32,182 nt of DNA from NCBI GenBank assembly GCA_944331885.1, contig CALVJF010000001.1:1-32182 (forward strand), in the 5' to 3' direction. The stretch comes from an uncultured Bacilli bacterium (GTDB taxonomy: Bacteria; Bacillota_I; Bacilli_A; RF39; UBA660). This document shows positions 1-7,873 of the stretch, in pieces. The translations under genes and the position numbers were made by a program. Position 1 is the first letter of the stretch. Each line of letters opens with the position of its first letter. The notes below the pieces were generated by a model that saw only the letters and a list, made by a program, of their open reading frames with translations, made no database searches and was not told the origin of the DNA.

Positions 1-1
1 G

Positions 2-508
2 AACTACATTTTAGATTTATTTACTTATTCTTTAAACAAAGTAATTAATATGAATATAAAAGTAGATTATAAAAGAATATTTGTGTGGAAACCATTAAGA
101 TATTCCTTAAAAGGTGATAAATTTAAAAGTGAATATATGGATTTTGATACTAGTTCATTCTTTGGAAAAAGATACTCTATGAATGTAAAAGTATCAATGT
201 TAGAAGATATCAAGAAATTAAAAGAAAAAGGATTAATAACAAATGCATGTTTAATATATTCAATGTGGCATGGATATATAGAAAAAGAAGAAAAGTTAAT
301 AAATTTTATCGATGAAATAAAAAATATGGGTATAGATTTTAAAGAACTTCATACTTCAGGTCATGCAGATATAAATTCGATGAAAAAAATAAACGAAATA
401 ATTGAACCTTATAAAACAATAATTATTCATACAGAAAATAGGGAAAAAGGGAAGGATATTTTCAATGATATTGTGGATTTAAATGATAATCAGGTTTTTA
501 AAATATAG
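2..508 (+). CDS. MBL-fold metallo-hydrolase, C-terminal part (5' end outside window)
   Basis: The reading frame is open from base 2 with no stop upstream of the internal ATG at 50, so this is the C-terminal part (about 168 residues) of a longer protein that begins before the window. The end carries the typical C-terminus of an RNase J-like/beta-CASP-related metallo-beta-lactamase hydrolase: a Y-S-M-W-x-G-Y segment, then H-T-S-G-H-A-D (metal-ligand and substrate-side His residues), and a final I-I-I-H-T-E strand before a short V-D-L-N-D tail. Such enzymes hydrolyse phosphodiester or other ester bonds with two metal ions; the substrate here is unknown. The next gene follows after 9 bases, so the two are probably co-transcribed. 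The ATG at 50 has no Shine-Dalgarno sequence and is an internal Met. The family call is fairly sure; the specific function is not. Confidence 0.82.
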   Translation, partial: NYILDLFTYSLNKVINMNIKVDYKRIFVWKPLRYSLKGDKFKSEYMDFDTSSFFGKRYSMNVKVSMLEDIKKLKEKGLITNACLIYSMWHGYIEKEEKLINFIDEIKNMGIDFKELHTSGHADINSMKKINEIIEPYKTIIIHTENREKGKDIFNDIVDLNDNQVFKI

Positions 509-517
509 GAGGAAAAT

Positions 518-967
518 ATGGAAGAAAAAAGTTTAAATGAATTAATAGAATCAAAAGATAATATTTCAGAACAATTGAAATTATTAAGAAAACATAGGGA
601 ACGAGAGGATGTAAAAGAGTATATTAATAGTTTGTTAGAAAATAGATATGTAACAGATTATGTAAGATATATGATAGATAAATATTATTTTAATAATAAA
701 GAGGCAGTTAAAGTTGAAAAAAATTGTATTGAAAGGGTATTTAAAGTTTTGTTAAGACCTGTAAAAGTTAAAACAAAAAAATATGCAGAAACAAATATTA
801 AAGTGGGAGATAATGTTTCTATTGTTGATGGACCTTTTAATGGTTTTAATGGAATAGTTGAGAAAGTAGATAATGAATATGCGAAATTCATTATTTCTAT
901 TAAAATATTTGAAGAAAATCATTCTATTAATGTTGATTTTGATCATGTGGATAAAAATATACTTTAA
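518..967 (+). CDS. Small NusG-like KOW-domain protein lacking the NGN domain
   Basis: This 149-residue protein starts at an ATG with a strong AGGAGG site (508-513) in the gap after the MBL gene. Residues 94-149 match the NusG C-terminal KOW domain: V-G-D-N-V, then the D-G-P-F-N-G-F-N-G loop, I-F in place of the usual I-F-G-R, and a V-D-F-D-H-V end like NusG L-D-F-x-Q-V. In NusG and relatives this beta-barrel binds ribosomal protein S10 or Rho. The first 90 residues are charged and helical, rich in Lys, Glu and Tyr, and do not resemble the RNA-polymerase-binding NGN domain. It could be an orphan NusG-derived adaptor linking ribosome or RNA to another partner, perhaps the neighbouring hydrolase. 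The role is inferred from the fold only. Confidence 0.75.
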   Translation: MEEKSLNELIESKDNISEQLKLLRKHREREDVKEYINSLLENRYVTDYVRYMIDKYYFNNKEAVKVEKNCIERVFKVLLRPVKVKTKKYAETNIKVGDNVSIVDGPFNGFNGIVEKVDNEYAKFIISIKIFEENHSINVDFDHVDKNIL

Positions 968-984
968 TATAAAATTTCAATTAG

Positions 985-1013
985 AACAAGTCTTAAATAA
1001 GATTTGTTTTTTA
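985..1013 (+). terminator. Intrinsic terminator after the MBL/KOW pair
   Basis: A 10-bp stem (985-994 with 999-1008, one G-T pair) around the loop AAAT is followed by a T run. It sits 18 bases after the KOW-gene stop. Confidence 0.75.
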
Positions 1014-1074
1014 ATTTATATGTAAAATAATATAATCCAACCCGATATTATAATTTAGTTATATGTGTTCTATT

Positions 1075-1105
1075 TTGTCAGTTTTTGGCTAAAGTATGTT
1101 ATAAT
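1075..1105 (+). promoter_or_regulatory. Extended -10 promoter for the 1123 gene
   Basis: TGTTATAAT lies at 1097-1105 and a possible -35 TTGTCA at 1075-1080, with a long 19-base spacer. The expected start near 1112 leaves only about 11 nt before the ATG, just enough to hold the GGTGAT ribosome site. Confidence 0.6.
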
Positions 1106-1122
1106 TGAATTATGGTGATAAT

Positions 1123-1602
1123 ATGATAGAGTTAATAATAGATTTAGATAATGGAGAGACTTATATAAATAATTACAATAAAAATAAACTTAGTGAAAGT
1201 TTGTATAATTATATTTTAGATGAAATAAAGGGTTTTTCTATTAAGGATAAGATAAGATTAAAAGTGTTTGCTAATTATGAATTAACAAATGACGAAAAGA
1301 AAAACTTTGTTGAAATGATTAAATCAAATTTTAGTGCTGATATTCAAGAAGAACATATTATGTCAAAGTTTTTATATTTAAAAAGTTTCTTATTAATAAT
1401 CATTGGAATTGTTGGAATATTGCTTGCTTATCTTTTAGGAAATTATAATATTGGTGTTATTGAAGAGTTGTTTTTAATAATAGGTTGGGTTGGAATATGG
1501 GAAGGTATATATATAATCTTGTTTGATGAATTTGCTAAGAAGATCAAGGTTAAGAGGTATAAACAGTTAGTTGATGCAGAAATCGTTTTTGAAACTAATT
1601 GA
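1123..1602 (+). CDS. Hypothetical small membrane protein
   Basis: I do not recognise this 159-residue protein. The first 80 or so residues are soluble and mixed alpha/beta. They are followed by two hydrophobic helices (roughly residues 83-103 and 110-130) and a basic cytoplasmic-type tail with K-K-I-K-V-K-R. The start is placed at the ATG at 1123 because GGTGAT (1114-1119) lies 3 bases upstream; an in-frame TTG at 1105 lies inside the -10 box and is not credible. The stop is TGA, which supports the standard code. It appears to be a single-gene unit with its own promoter and a terminator shared with the convergent DUF308 gene. Confidence 0.7.
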   Translation: MIELIIDLDNGETYINNYNKNKLSESLYNYILDEIKGFSIKDKIRLKVFANYELTNDEKKNFVEMIKSNFSADIQEEHIMSKFLYLKSFLLIIIGIVGILLAYLLGNYNIGVIEELFLIIGWVGIWEGIYIILFDEFAKKIKVKRYKQLVDAEIVFETN

Positions 1603-1610
1603 GAATATTA

Positions 1611-1637
1611 AAAAACTGATATTAGTATCAGTTTTTT
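1611..1637. terminator. Bidirectional terminator between convergent genes
   Basis: An 11-bp perfect stem (1611-1621 with 1626-1636), loop TTAG, has A and T runs on its two sides so that it ends in a T tract on either strand. It sits between the + gene ending at 1602 and the - gene ending at 1643. Confidence 0.85.
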
Positions 1638-1642
1638 GAATA

Positions 1643-2236
1643 TTATTTTTTAATTTTTTTATTTTTTTCGGGAATAATTAAGGTCGTTTCTCCTGGTTTA
1701 GGGGTAATTGTTCGGCAATTGCGTTTATTAAATATAAAGCCAATTATTTCAATTATAGAATAAATAACCATAATTATACCAATACTTGATAATAATAAAT
1801 TTTCAGTAAAAATTACATAAATACTTAAAATAATTAAAGCAATTGCAACAATTAGCGAAGAAATAAATTTGGTGTTTTTATGGGATAAGGAAATAGCTGT
1901 TATGAGTTGATATATGCCACTCATTAAAATCCAGCCGCCTAGTATAAAACGAATTGAAGTTTCGATTATGTCACTAAAAAAGATAAAGATTATACCTAAC
2001 AATATTAGAGCAATGGAATAAAATAAACTACGATTGGCAAAAGGGTTATTGCTTTTTCTTCGCTGAGCATAAATAAAAATATTAATAATTCCTGATATTA
2101 AAAGTATGGAGCCAATTACTATTGAAATGAATGATAAAATAATATCAGCATTTGTTATTAAAATTACACCAATTATTAAAAATATAATTGATGATAATAA
2201 TGATTTACTTTGATTGGTTATAATTTCTATTTTCAT
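1643..2236 (-). CDS. HdeD/DUF308-family integral membrane protein
   Basis: This 197-residue protein has six hydrophobic helices in pairs, with repeated I-I-G-x-I/L-L-I-x-x-A/S-D-I-I patterns that are typical of the HdeD/DUF308 family: each internal repeat has a helix ending in Asp-Ile-Ile and a following G-S-I-L-L-I-S-G or G-G-W-I-L-M-S-G helix. The C-terminus is basic and cytoplasmic. HdeD is linked to acid resistance in E. coli, but most Firmicute members have no known function. The start is the ATG at 2236, with AGAGGT seven bases upstream (2243-2248 on the complement); an in-frame TTG at 2254 is upstream of that site. It is divergent from the 2323 gene and has its own promoter. Confidence 0.8.
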   Translation of the reverse strand: MKIEIITNQSKSLLSSIIFLIIGVILITNADIILSFISIVIGSILLISGIINIFIYAQRRKSNNPFANRSLFYSIALILLGIIFIFFSDIIETSIRFILGGWILMSGIYQLITAISLSHKNTKFISSLIVAIALIILSIYVIFTENLLLSSIGIIMVIYSIIEIIGFIFNKRNCRTITPKPGETTLIIPEKNKKIKK

Positions 2237-2258
2237 TTTTGTACCTCTTTTCAACCTA

Positions 2259-2287
2259 ATTATATAATTTAATTAAATTTTATTCAA
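2259..2287 (-). promoter_or_regulatory. Sigma-A type promoter for the DUF308 gene
   Basis: On the minus strand TTGAAT (2282-2287) and TATAAT (2259-2264) are separated by exactly 17 bases, a near-consensus promoter pointing to the gene that starts at 2236. Confidence 0.75.
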
Positions 2288-2291
2288 TATG

Positions 2292-2300
2292 TGGTATAAT
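2292..2300 (+). promoter_or_regulatory. Extended -10 promoter for the 2323 gene
   Basis: TGGTATAAT is a full extended -10 element; no good -35 is seen. The expected start near 2307 gives a leader of about 16 nt. It lies back to back with the DUF308 promoter. Confidence 0.65.
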
Positions 2301-2322
2301 AACTTTATGATAGAGGGTGGCT

Positions 2323-4155
2323 ATGTTGTTAGAATTTACTAAGGCAATTGATATTTTTAAAGATAATGGTTTTGACTTAAAGTCTAATTACCCTTTATTG
2401 TATAGAAGAGGCAATGACTTAGGTGTTGCATATACTTTTAATAGTATTAATTATGGAGTTTTAGAGCGATATAAATTATTTAATTCCGAGAAAGATTTGG
2501 ATATGTTTCTTAAGGAATTAAAGTGGTATAAAGAGTTTGGTAATAAGAAAAAAGTATATTTAAAAATAGATAACTTTGAAAAAGAAAATCCTAATTATTT
2601 TTTTATACATAATGGTAAAGAAATTACTTATGAAAATATGGTAAATATCGATAAATTTGATGAAGATATAAAAAAAGAATTAGAAGGTTCTGATATAAAA
2701 AGAATTACTTTCGAAATTGAAAGATTGTTTGAATATTATAAGAAAGTCAAAGAATATATATTAGATTATATCGATAGTGTAAATAAATCTTTAGATGAGT
2801 TATTTGAGTCTTATAAATTATTACAAAAACGGATAGATATTTATAATAATTTAAACATTGATAGAAATATAGAAGAAATTGAATTTAAAAAGATAAGTAT
2901 AAGTTTTGATGTAGCTAAAGAAAATAATCTAAAGGATACGCTTAATCAATATAAAGTTGGAGATAATACTTATGAAGAATTTGTAACTCTTTTGAAAAAA
3001 GTATGGTCTTTATGCATGGAACTGGAGTTAAAAGATGATTATATTAACGCTATGAGGGTTAAAAATGATGTTGTAAATGAACAAAATTTAGTTAATCTTA
3101 AGCTTGATTATATGGAAAAAATTATAAATAAAAAATCTTTATTTAAAGGAATTAAAAATATTGCTAAGAAGTTTAGAAGAATTGAGAGAAAATTTAAAAG
3201 TGTTAAATTAGCTGATGATTATGAAGATCTATACTTCAATAAAATTGTAGCTAAATATAGTATGTATGAGAATATGCATATTTTTAATACATATGCTTAT
3301 TTGGAAGATGCCTTTGAGTTTGATGGCGACTATAATGAATTAGCTAAATCTTATAAAGAAAGAAAAGAACTAGATTTAAGTAGTGGATTTAATGATGTAG
3401 ATAAGAATATTGCCGAGTTAAGAGATTTATATAATAAATTAGATGTAGTGGCTCAAGATAAGTTAATTATCTTAAATTCGGAATATTATGATTTGTTAAA
3501 TATGATAATAAATATTGATGATTATAAGATTAAAACTGGAGAAGATTTATTGTCAATTTTAAGTATTAATAATGAGTTTAATAAAATAATGGAAAGGTGT
3601 TATAGTTTAGTTAGTGAGATATTACCTTTTAATGAGGCAGAAAATATAAAAAGAATTTTTTCGTATATAAATTTTAATAGTCAAGAGGAATTTTTACTTT
3701 CGTTAGTTAGTATTTTAGATGATTTAGAGACAATTAGTGAAAAAATTATAATTAAGAATTCAATAATTGGTTATTTTAAAACTTATAATGCTGATAATTT
3801 TGTTGATAAAATGATAAAGGCTGATTTGGATGTATCTAATACTTTATGTGATATAAAAAGTAAGGATTTACGATATATTGTCGCTAATATAGGATCTAAT
3901 ATTAGAGGAGCTTTTTCTTATTTGACTTTAAATATTCCACGAAATGGGGAAACTGAAATTAGTGTTGTTAATTCTGATAAGATAGCATTTTATATTTTTA
4001 CGAATAGTACGATTATTGATAAATCTTCAGAAGTTTTAAAAGTTGTAGATTATCGTGGTGATGTAGTTCGAGAAGCTAACTATAGTTATGTTGAACGTTT
4101 AAATAAGGAATTGGAATTTAATTTTGTTAATTGGGATGTAAATCGAAAGCTATAG
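2323..4155 (+). CDS. Large soluble helical protein of unknown function
   Basis: I do not recognise this 610-residue protein. It has no signal peptide or membrane segment, is rich in Lys, Asp, Glu, Ile, Asn and Tyr, and is predicted to be almost entirely alpha-helical, with heptad-like stretches around residues 125-190 and 225-300 that could form coiled coils. The last 90 residues look more beta-rich and may form a small separate domain. The start is the ATG at 2323, with GAGGG (2313-2317) five bases upstream; an in-frame GTG at 2317 overlaps that site. The gene has its own promoter and terminator, so the context gives no hint. A structural or scaffold role is possible but not shown. Confidence 0.7.
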   Translation: MLLEFTKAIDIFKDNGFDLKSNYPLLYRRGNDLGVAYTFNSINYGVLERYKLFNSEKDLDMFLKELKWYKEFGNKKKVYLKIDNFEKENPNYFFIHNGKEITYENMVNIDKFDEDIKKELEGSDIKRITFEIERLFEYYKKVKEYILDYIDSVNKSLDELFESYKLLQKRIDIYNNLNIDRNIEEIEFKKISISFDVAKENNLKDTLNQYKVGDNTYEEFVTLLKKVWSLCMELELKDDYINAMRVKNDVVNEQNLVNLKLDYMEKIINKKSLFKGIKNIAKKFRRIERKFKSVKLADDYEDLYFNKIVAKYSMYENMHIFNTYAYLEDAFEFDGDYNELAKSYKERKELDLSSGFNDVDKNIAELRDLYNKLDVVAQDKLIILNSEYYDLLNMIINIDDYKIKTGEDLLSILSINNEFNKIMERCYSLVSEILPFNEAENIKRIFSYINFNSQEEFLLSLVSILDDLETISEKIIIKNSIIGYFKTYNADNFVDKMIKADLDVSNTLCDIKSKDLRYIVANIGSNIRGAFSYLTLNIPRNGETEISVVNSDKIAFYIFTNSTIIDKSSEVLKVVDYRGDVVREANYSYVERLNKELEFNFVNWDVNRKL

Positions 4156-4171
4156 TAAATATAGCTTTTTT
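4146..4171 (+). terminator. Intrinsic terminator containing the stop of the 2323 gene
   Basis: A 9-bp perfect stem (4146-4154 with 4160-4168), loop GTAAA, runs into T's to 4171. The TAG stop of the upstream gene (4153-4155) falls at the stem/loop boundary. Confidence 0.8.
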
Positions 4172-4243
4172 AATTTTGTCTTGCAAATTTGTTAAAAATG
4201 TTGTAGTCTTGTAAGAGTATTTTAATTAAAAAGGGTGATTTTA

Positions 4244-6046
4244 ATGGATAAAATTATTAATATTGCGGTAGTAGCCCATGTCGATGCTGGTAAAAGTACT
4301 TTAGTTGATGCTTTACTTGAACAAAATGGAGTATTTCGTGCTAATGAAGAAGTCGTAGAGAGAGTTATGGATAGTGACGATATAGAGCGTGAAAGAGGAA
4401 TTACAATATATTCTAAAAACTGTGCTATTCGTTATAAAGATTATAAAATTAATATCGTTGATACTCCAGGACATGCTGACTTTAGTAGTGAAGTTGAAAG
4501 AATTATTAAGACAGTTGATACAGTTATATTAATTGTAGATAGTGCTGAAGGTCCTATGCCTCAAACAAGATTCGTTCTTAAAAAAGCATTAGAGCAAAAT
4601 TTACGTCCTATTTTATTTATTAATAAAATAGATAAGAAAGATGCTCGTGTTCAAGAAGTAGTCGATATGACTTTTGATTTATTTGTTGAATTGAATGCTA
4701 CTGATGAACAACTTGATTTTCCAATAGTTTATGGTATTGCTCGTGATGGTATTGCTAAGTTATCTATGGATGAAGATAGTAATTCTATAGAGCCATTATT
4801 GGAGACAATCTTAAAACAAGTTAAGCCTTATGAAGGTAATGAAAATGATAATTTACAATTACAAATATCAACATTGGATTACGATGATTATATTGGTAGA
4901 TTAGGAATTGGGCGTGTTACAAAAGGTAAAATAAAAGATGGCGAAACTGTATCTTTAATTAAAAATGATGGAAGTGTATCTTCTTTTAGAGTATCGAAGT
5001 TATATGTAAACGAAGGGATAAAGAAGGTTGCTAAGGATGTAGCTTATTATGGGGACATTGTTATTGTGGCTGGATGTAGTCATATTTCAATAGGTGATAC
5101 AATTTGTACTAAAGATGTAATTGATCCATTGCCTCCTATTGAAATTGAAAAGCCAACATTGTCAATGAACTTTTTGGTAAATAATTCGCCATTTGCTGGT
5201 AAAAGTGGAAAATTTTTAACAAATAGACATATTAAAGATCGTTTAGATAAAGAGTTGGAAACTAATGTTGGATTAGTAGTTGAGGAATTACCAAATGCTG
5301 ATGGTTATAAAGTTTCTGGTAGAGGAGAATTACATTTATCAATTTTACTTGAAAATATGCGTCGTGAAGGTTATGAGTTAAGTGTTTCTAAACCAGAAGT
5401 TTTGTTTCAAGAAATTGATGGTGTAAAATGTGAACCATTTGAAAGAGTGATTGTAAATTGTCCGGCTGATTATTCTGGAACTGTTATTAATGATTTACAA
5501 GAAAGAAAAGCTATTTTAGAAGTTATTAATAATACAGAAGATAATTATACTCATATGGAATTTTTGGCACCTACTCGCGGTTTGATTGGATATCGTAGTG
5601 CTTTTATTACTAATACAAAAGGCGAAGGTATAATGGTTAGAAGTTTTGATTCTTATAAACCTTATGTAGGTCATATCAGTGGTCGTAAAAATGGTGTTTT
5701 AGTTTCAATGGAAAATGGTAAAACTTTAGGATATTCTTTATGGAATCTCCAAGAAAGAGGGACAATGATTGTTGGCCCAGCGGTAGATGTTTACGTAGGA
5801 ATGATAGTTGGTATTCATAATCGTGATAATGATTTAAATGTAAATCCTTGTAAAAATAAACAATTAACAAATACGCGTGCAAGTGGTAGTGATGATGCTA
5901 TAGCGTTAGTTAAACCAAAAATATTCACGCTTGAAGAAGCTTTGGAATTTATTGAAGATGATGAATATGTAGAAGTAACGCCTACTGAAATACGTTTGCG
6001 TAAAAAAATATTGGATCCTGATGAAAGATATAGATTGAGAAAATAA
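4244..6046 (+). CDS. typA: Ribosome-associated GTPase TypA/BipA
   Basis: This translational GTPase of 600 residues is the usual size for BipA, which binds the 70S ribosome and aids large-subunit assembly and growth under stress or cold. The G domain shows G1 A-H-V-D-A-G-K-S-T (11-19), M-D-S-D-D with E-R-G-I-T-I, G3 D-T-P-G-H-A-D-F and G4 N-K-I-D. The BipA-specific C-terminal marks are present: P-T-R-G-L-I-G-Y-R-S and N-K-Q-L-T-N-T-R-A-S-G-S-D-D-A. Oddly, the P-loop His of typical BipA (H-V-D-H-G-K-T-T) is Ala and the Thr is Ser, as in EF-G/TetM-type loops, yet the rest of the protein is clearly BipA. The start is the ATG at 4244, preceded by AAGGGTGAT; the in-frame GTG at 4235 lies inside that ribosome site. 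Confidence 0.96.
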   Translation: MDKIINIAVVAHVDAGKSTLVDALLEQNGVFRANEEVVERVMDSDDIERERGITIYSKNCAIRYKDYKINIVDTPGHADFSSEVERIIKTVDTVILIVDSAEGPMPQTRFVLKKALEQNLRPILFINKIDKKDARVQEVVDMTFDLFVELNATDEQLDFPIVYGIARDGIAKLSMDEDSNSIEPLLETILKQVKPYEGNENDNLQLQISTLDYDDYIGRLGIGRVTKGKIKDGETVSLIKNDGSVSSFRVSKLYVNEGIKKVAKDVAYYGDIVIVAGCSHISIGDTICTKDVIDPLPPIEIEKPTLSMNFLVNNSPFAGKSGKFLTNRHIKDRLDKELETNVGLVVEELPNADGYKVSGRGELHLSILLENMRREGYELSVSKPEVLFQEIDGVKCEPFERVIVNCPADYSGTVINDLQERKAILEVINNTEDNYTHMEFLAPTRGLIGYRSAFITNTKGEGIMVRSFDSYKPYVGHISGRKNGVLVSMENGKTLGYSLWNLQERGTMIVGPAVDVYVGMIVGIHNRDNDLNVNPCKNKQLTNTRASGSDDAIALVKPKIFTLEEALEFIEDDEYVEVTPTEIRLRKKILDPDERYRLRK

Positions 6047-6048
6047 AA

Positions 6049-6069
6049 AAAGCACTTATAAGGTGCTTT
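6049..6069 (-). terminator. Terminator at the typA / ABC exporter convergence
   Basis: A 7-bp stem (6049-6055 with 6063-6069). On the minus strand it is followed by seven T's, so it serves the ABC genes best; on the plus strand the T run is only three bases. The ABC stop codon (6068-6070) overlaps the stem. Confidence 0.7.
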
Positions 6070-7873
6070 AGTGGTCATTATACATTTGGTAATAATGACC
6101 TTTTTTGTTGATTAATTCTTGATGATTTCCTATTTCAACTATTTTTCCTCTATTTAAAACAATTATTTTATCAACATTTTTAATTGTGTTTAAGCGATGA
6201 GCAATGATGATTACAGTTTTATTATGCATTAGTTTTAACAATGATTCTGAAATTATTTTTTCAGTATATGAATCTAGATTACTAGTGGCTTCGTCTAAAA
6301 TAATTATTGAAGCTGTTTTTAGTGTGGCGCGAGCTATTGTTAAAATTTGTTTTTCACCTAATGATAAATTAGTAGCATTTTCGTTTATTAAGTAGTTATC
6401 TTGATTAGGAAATTGTTGGATTGTGTTATATATTGGTAATCTTTTTATTTTTTTTATATATTTTGTTAATTTTATTTTATTATTATAAATAAGATTATCT
6501 TTTATTGTTGAGTTAAATAACCAATGTTCTTGCATGATAACATTTATATTATCGCGTAAGTTGTGGCGGTTTATTTTTTGAATATTCGTATTGTTAATTG
6601 AAATTGAGCCATTACTTGGTTGATAAAATTTTAATAGTAATTTGATTATTGTTGTTTTACCGCTGCCAGTGGCACCAACAATGGCTACTTTTTCACCGGG
6701 CTCAATTTTAAAATTAATGTTTTTTAATGTTGGTTGTTCGTTGTAAGAAAATGAAACATTATTAAATTCTATTAATCCATTTAAAGAATAATTTGTTTTT
6801 AATTCTTTTTTTTCTTCAGTAAGTTCTAAAAATTCAAATATTCTTTTGGTGGCAGCATTAATAGTTTCAAGGGTTGTAGATAGCGAAGAAAGATTTAATA
6901 ATGGTTCGTTAATATTTTTGGTATATGTTATAAATGCTTGTAATTGACCTAAAGATATTTTGCTTTTAATAATTAAAAAGGCACCGATGATACAGGTAAT
7001 TATAAATGTTATATTACTAATGAATTGAGTTAAAGAGTAAGCTAAGCTGCCTAGAAAAGAACTTTTCCAAGAACTTTTTTGAAGCTCTATATTAATATAG
7101 TTTTGCTTTTTGATAAAAGTTTTTTCAGCGTTGTAATAGCAAATGATATTATGTCCTGAATACGCTTGTTCAATTAAAGAGTTGTATGAAGCCAAATTTT
7201 GTTGATTTATTTTAAAAATATTTTCACTTTTATGAAGGATAATTAATAAAATGCCAAAACTTATAGGAATAGTAAATAATATTATTAGTGAAAGACTAAA
7301 ATTCATACTGAGCATTGCTATTAAAATTCCAATGAATATTATAATTGCCGAAATTGCCTCAGATAAATCGCTAGCTAACGATATATTAATAGCTTCTATA
7401 TCGTTGGTAATAAGGCTAATAATTTCACCGTTGGTACTTTTGCTAAATTGAGCGATTGGGATTTTATGAATTTTATTGTATACTTTTTGGCGTAATTTTT
7501 GGGTGATATTACGCGCTAAATGATAGAGGGATACGTTTTGAAAATATTCCAATATAGCGTTTAAAATGAATAAAATTAAAACGATTAATAAGTAATTCAT
7601 TACAGGTTTATTGTTGTTAATAATTACTAAGTTATTGTTAATTTGAGGACATAAATAATATTCTGTACATATTTTAGAATCATTTTGGGTGATTAAGGGA
7701 GTAATAATAACATTCTTATTTTTTATGTTATAAATTGCATTATCAATGCTTTTAGCTATGAGGAGGGGGGTAACTATTGAAATGATACTAGTTATAATGC
7801 ATAACGAGATTCCAATAGTGAAATATTTTTTTGATTGAGGGTAAATAGAAAATAATTTTTTAAATGTTTTCAT
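6068..7873 (-). CDS. ABC exporter half-transporter, subunit with the catalytic Walker B/H-loop
   Basis: This 601-residue protein has an N-terminal six-helix exporter membrane domain fused to an ATPase. The ATPase shows Walker A G-A-T-G-S-G-K-T-T, signature L-S-L-G-E-K-Q (third position not Gly), Walker B I-I-I-L-D-E with the catalytic Glu, and H-loop I-A-H-R-L. Its partner has the opposite pattern, so the two form one active and one degenerate ATP site. Between TM1 and TM2 there is an unusually long extracytoplasmic loop of about 45 residues with a C-x5-C pair. The start is the ATG at 7873, preceded by GAGGTG; this overlaps the end of the partner gene by 14 bases, so translation is probably coupled. 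The substrate (drug, lipid or peptide) cannot be told from sequence. Confidence 0.92.
   Translation of the reverse strand: MKTFKKLFSIYPQSKKYFTIGISLCIITSIISIVTPLLIAKSIDNAIYNIKNKNVIITPLITQNDSKICTEYYLCPQINNNLVIINNNKPVMNYLLIVLILFILNAILEYFQNVSLYHLARNITQKLRQKVYNKIHKIPIAQFSKSTNGEIISLITNDIEAINISLASDLSEAISAIIIFIGILIAMLSMNFSLSLIILFTIPISFGILLIILHKSENIFKINQQNLASYNSLIEQAYSGHNIICYYNAEKTFIKKQNYINIELQKSSWKSSFLGSLAYSLTQFISNITFIITCIIGAFLIIKSKISLGQLQAFITYTKNINEPLLNLSSLSTTLETINAATKRIFEFLELTEEKKELKTNYSLNGLIEFNNVSFSYNEQPTLKNINFKIEPGEKVAIVGATGSGKTTIIKLLLKFYQPSNGSISINNTNIQKINRHNLRDNINVIMQEHWLFNSTIKDNLIYNNKIKLTKYIKKIKRLPIYNTIQQFPNQDNYLINENATNLSLGEKQILTIARATLKTASIIILDEATSNLDSYTEKIISESLLKLMHNKTVIIIAHRLNTIKNVDKIIVLNRGKIVEIGNHQELINKKGHYYQMYNDH

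Noticed and set aside
50..508. Separate small gene starting at the ATG at 50
   Set aside because: The frame is open to the window edge, there is no ribosome site, and the protein is only the end of an MBL-fold hydrolase.
752..946. Minus-strand frames inside the KOW gene (685-891, 752-946)
   Set aside because: Antisense to a gene with clear family similarity; Phe/Asn-rich sequence typical of antisense A/T-rich DNA.
1027..1050. Inverted repeat ATAATAT-n11-ATATTAT between 968 and 1122
   Set aside because: Pure A/T arms of seven bases in very A/T-rich DNA; likely by chance, with no T tract.
7251..7451. Plus-strand frames inside the ABC exporter genes (also 6204-6395)
   Set aside because: Hydrophobic antisense shadows of membrane-domain codons, no ribosome sites, fully inside well-supported genes.
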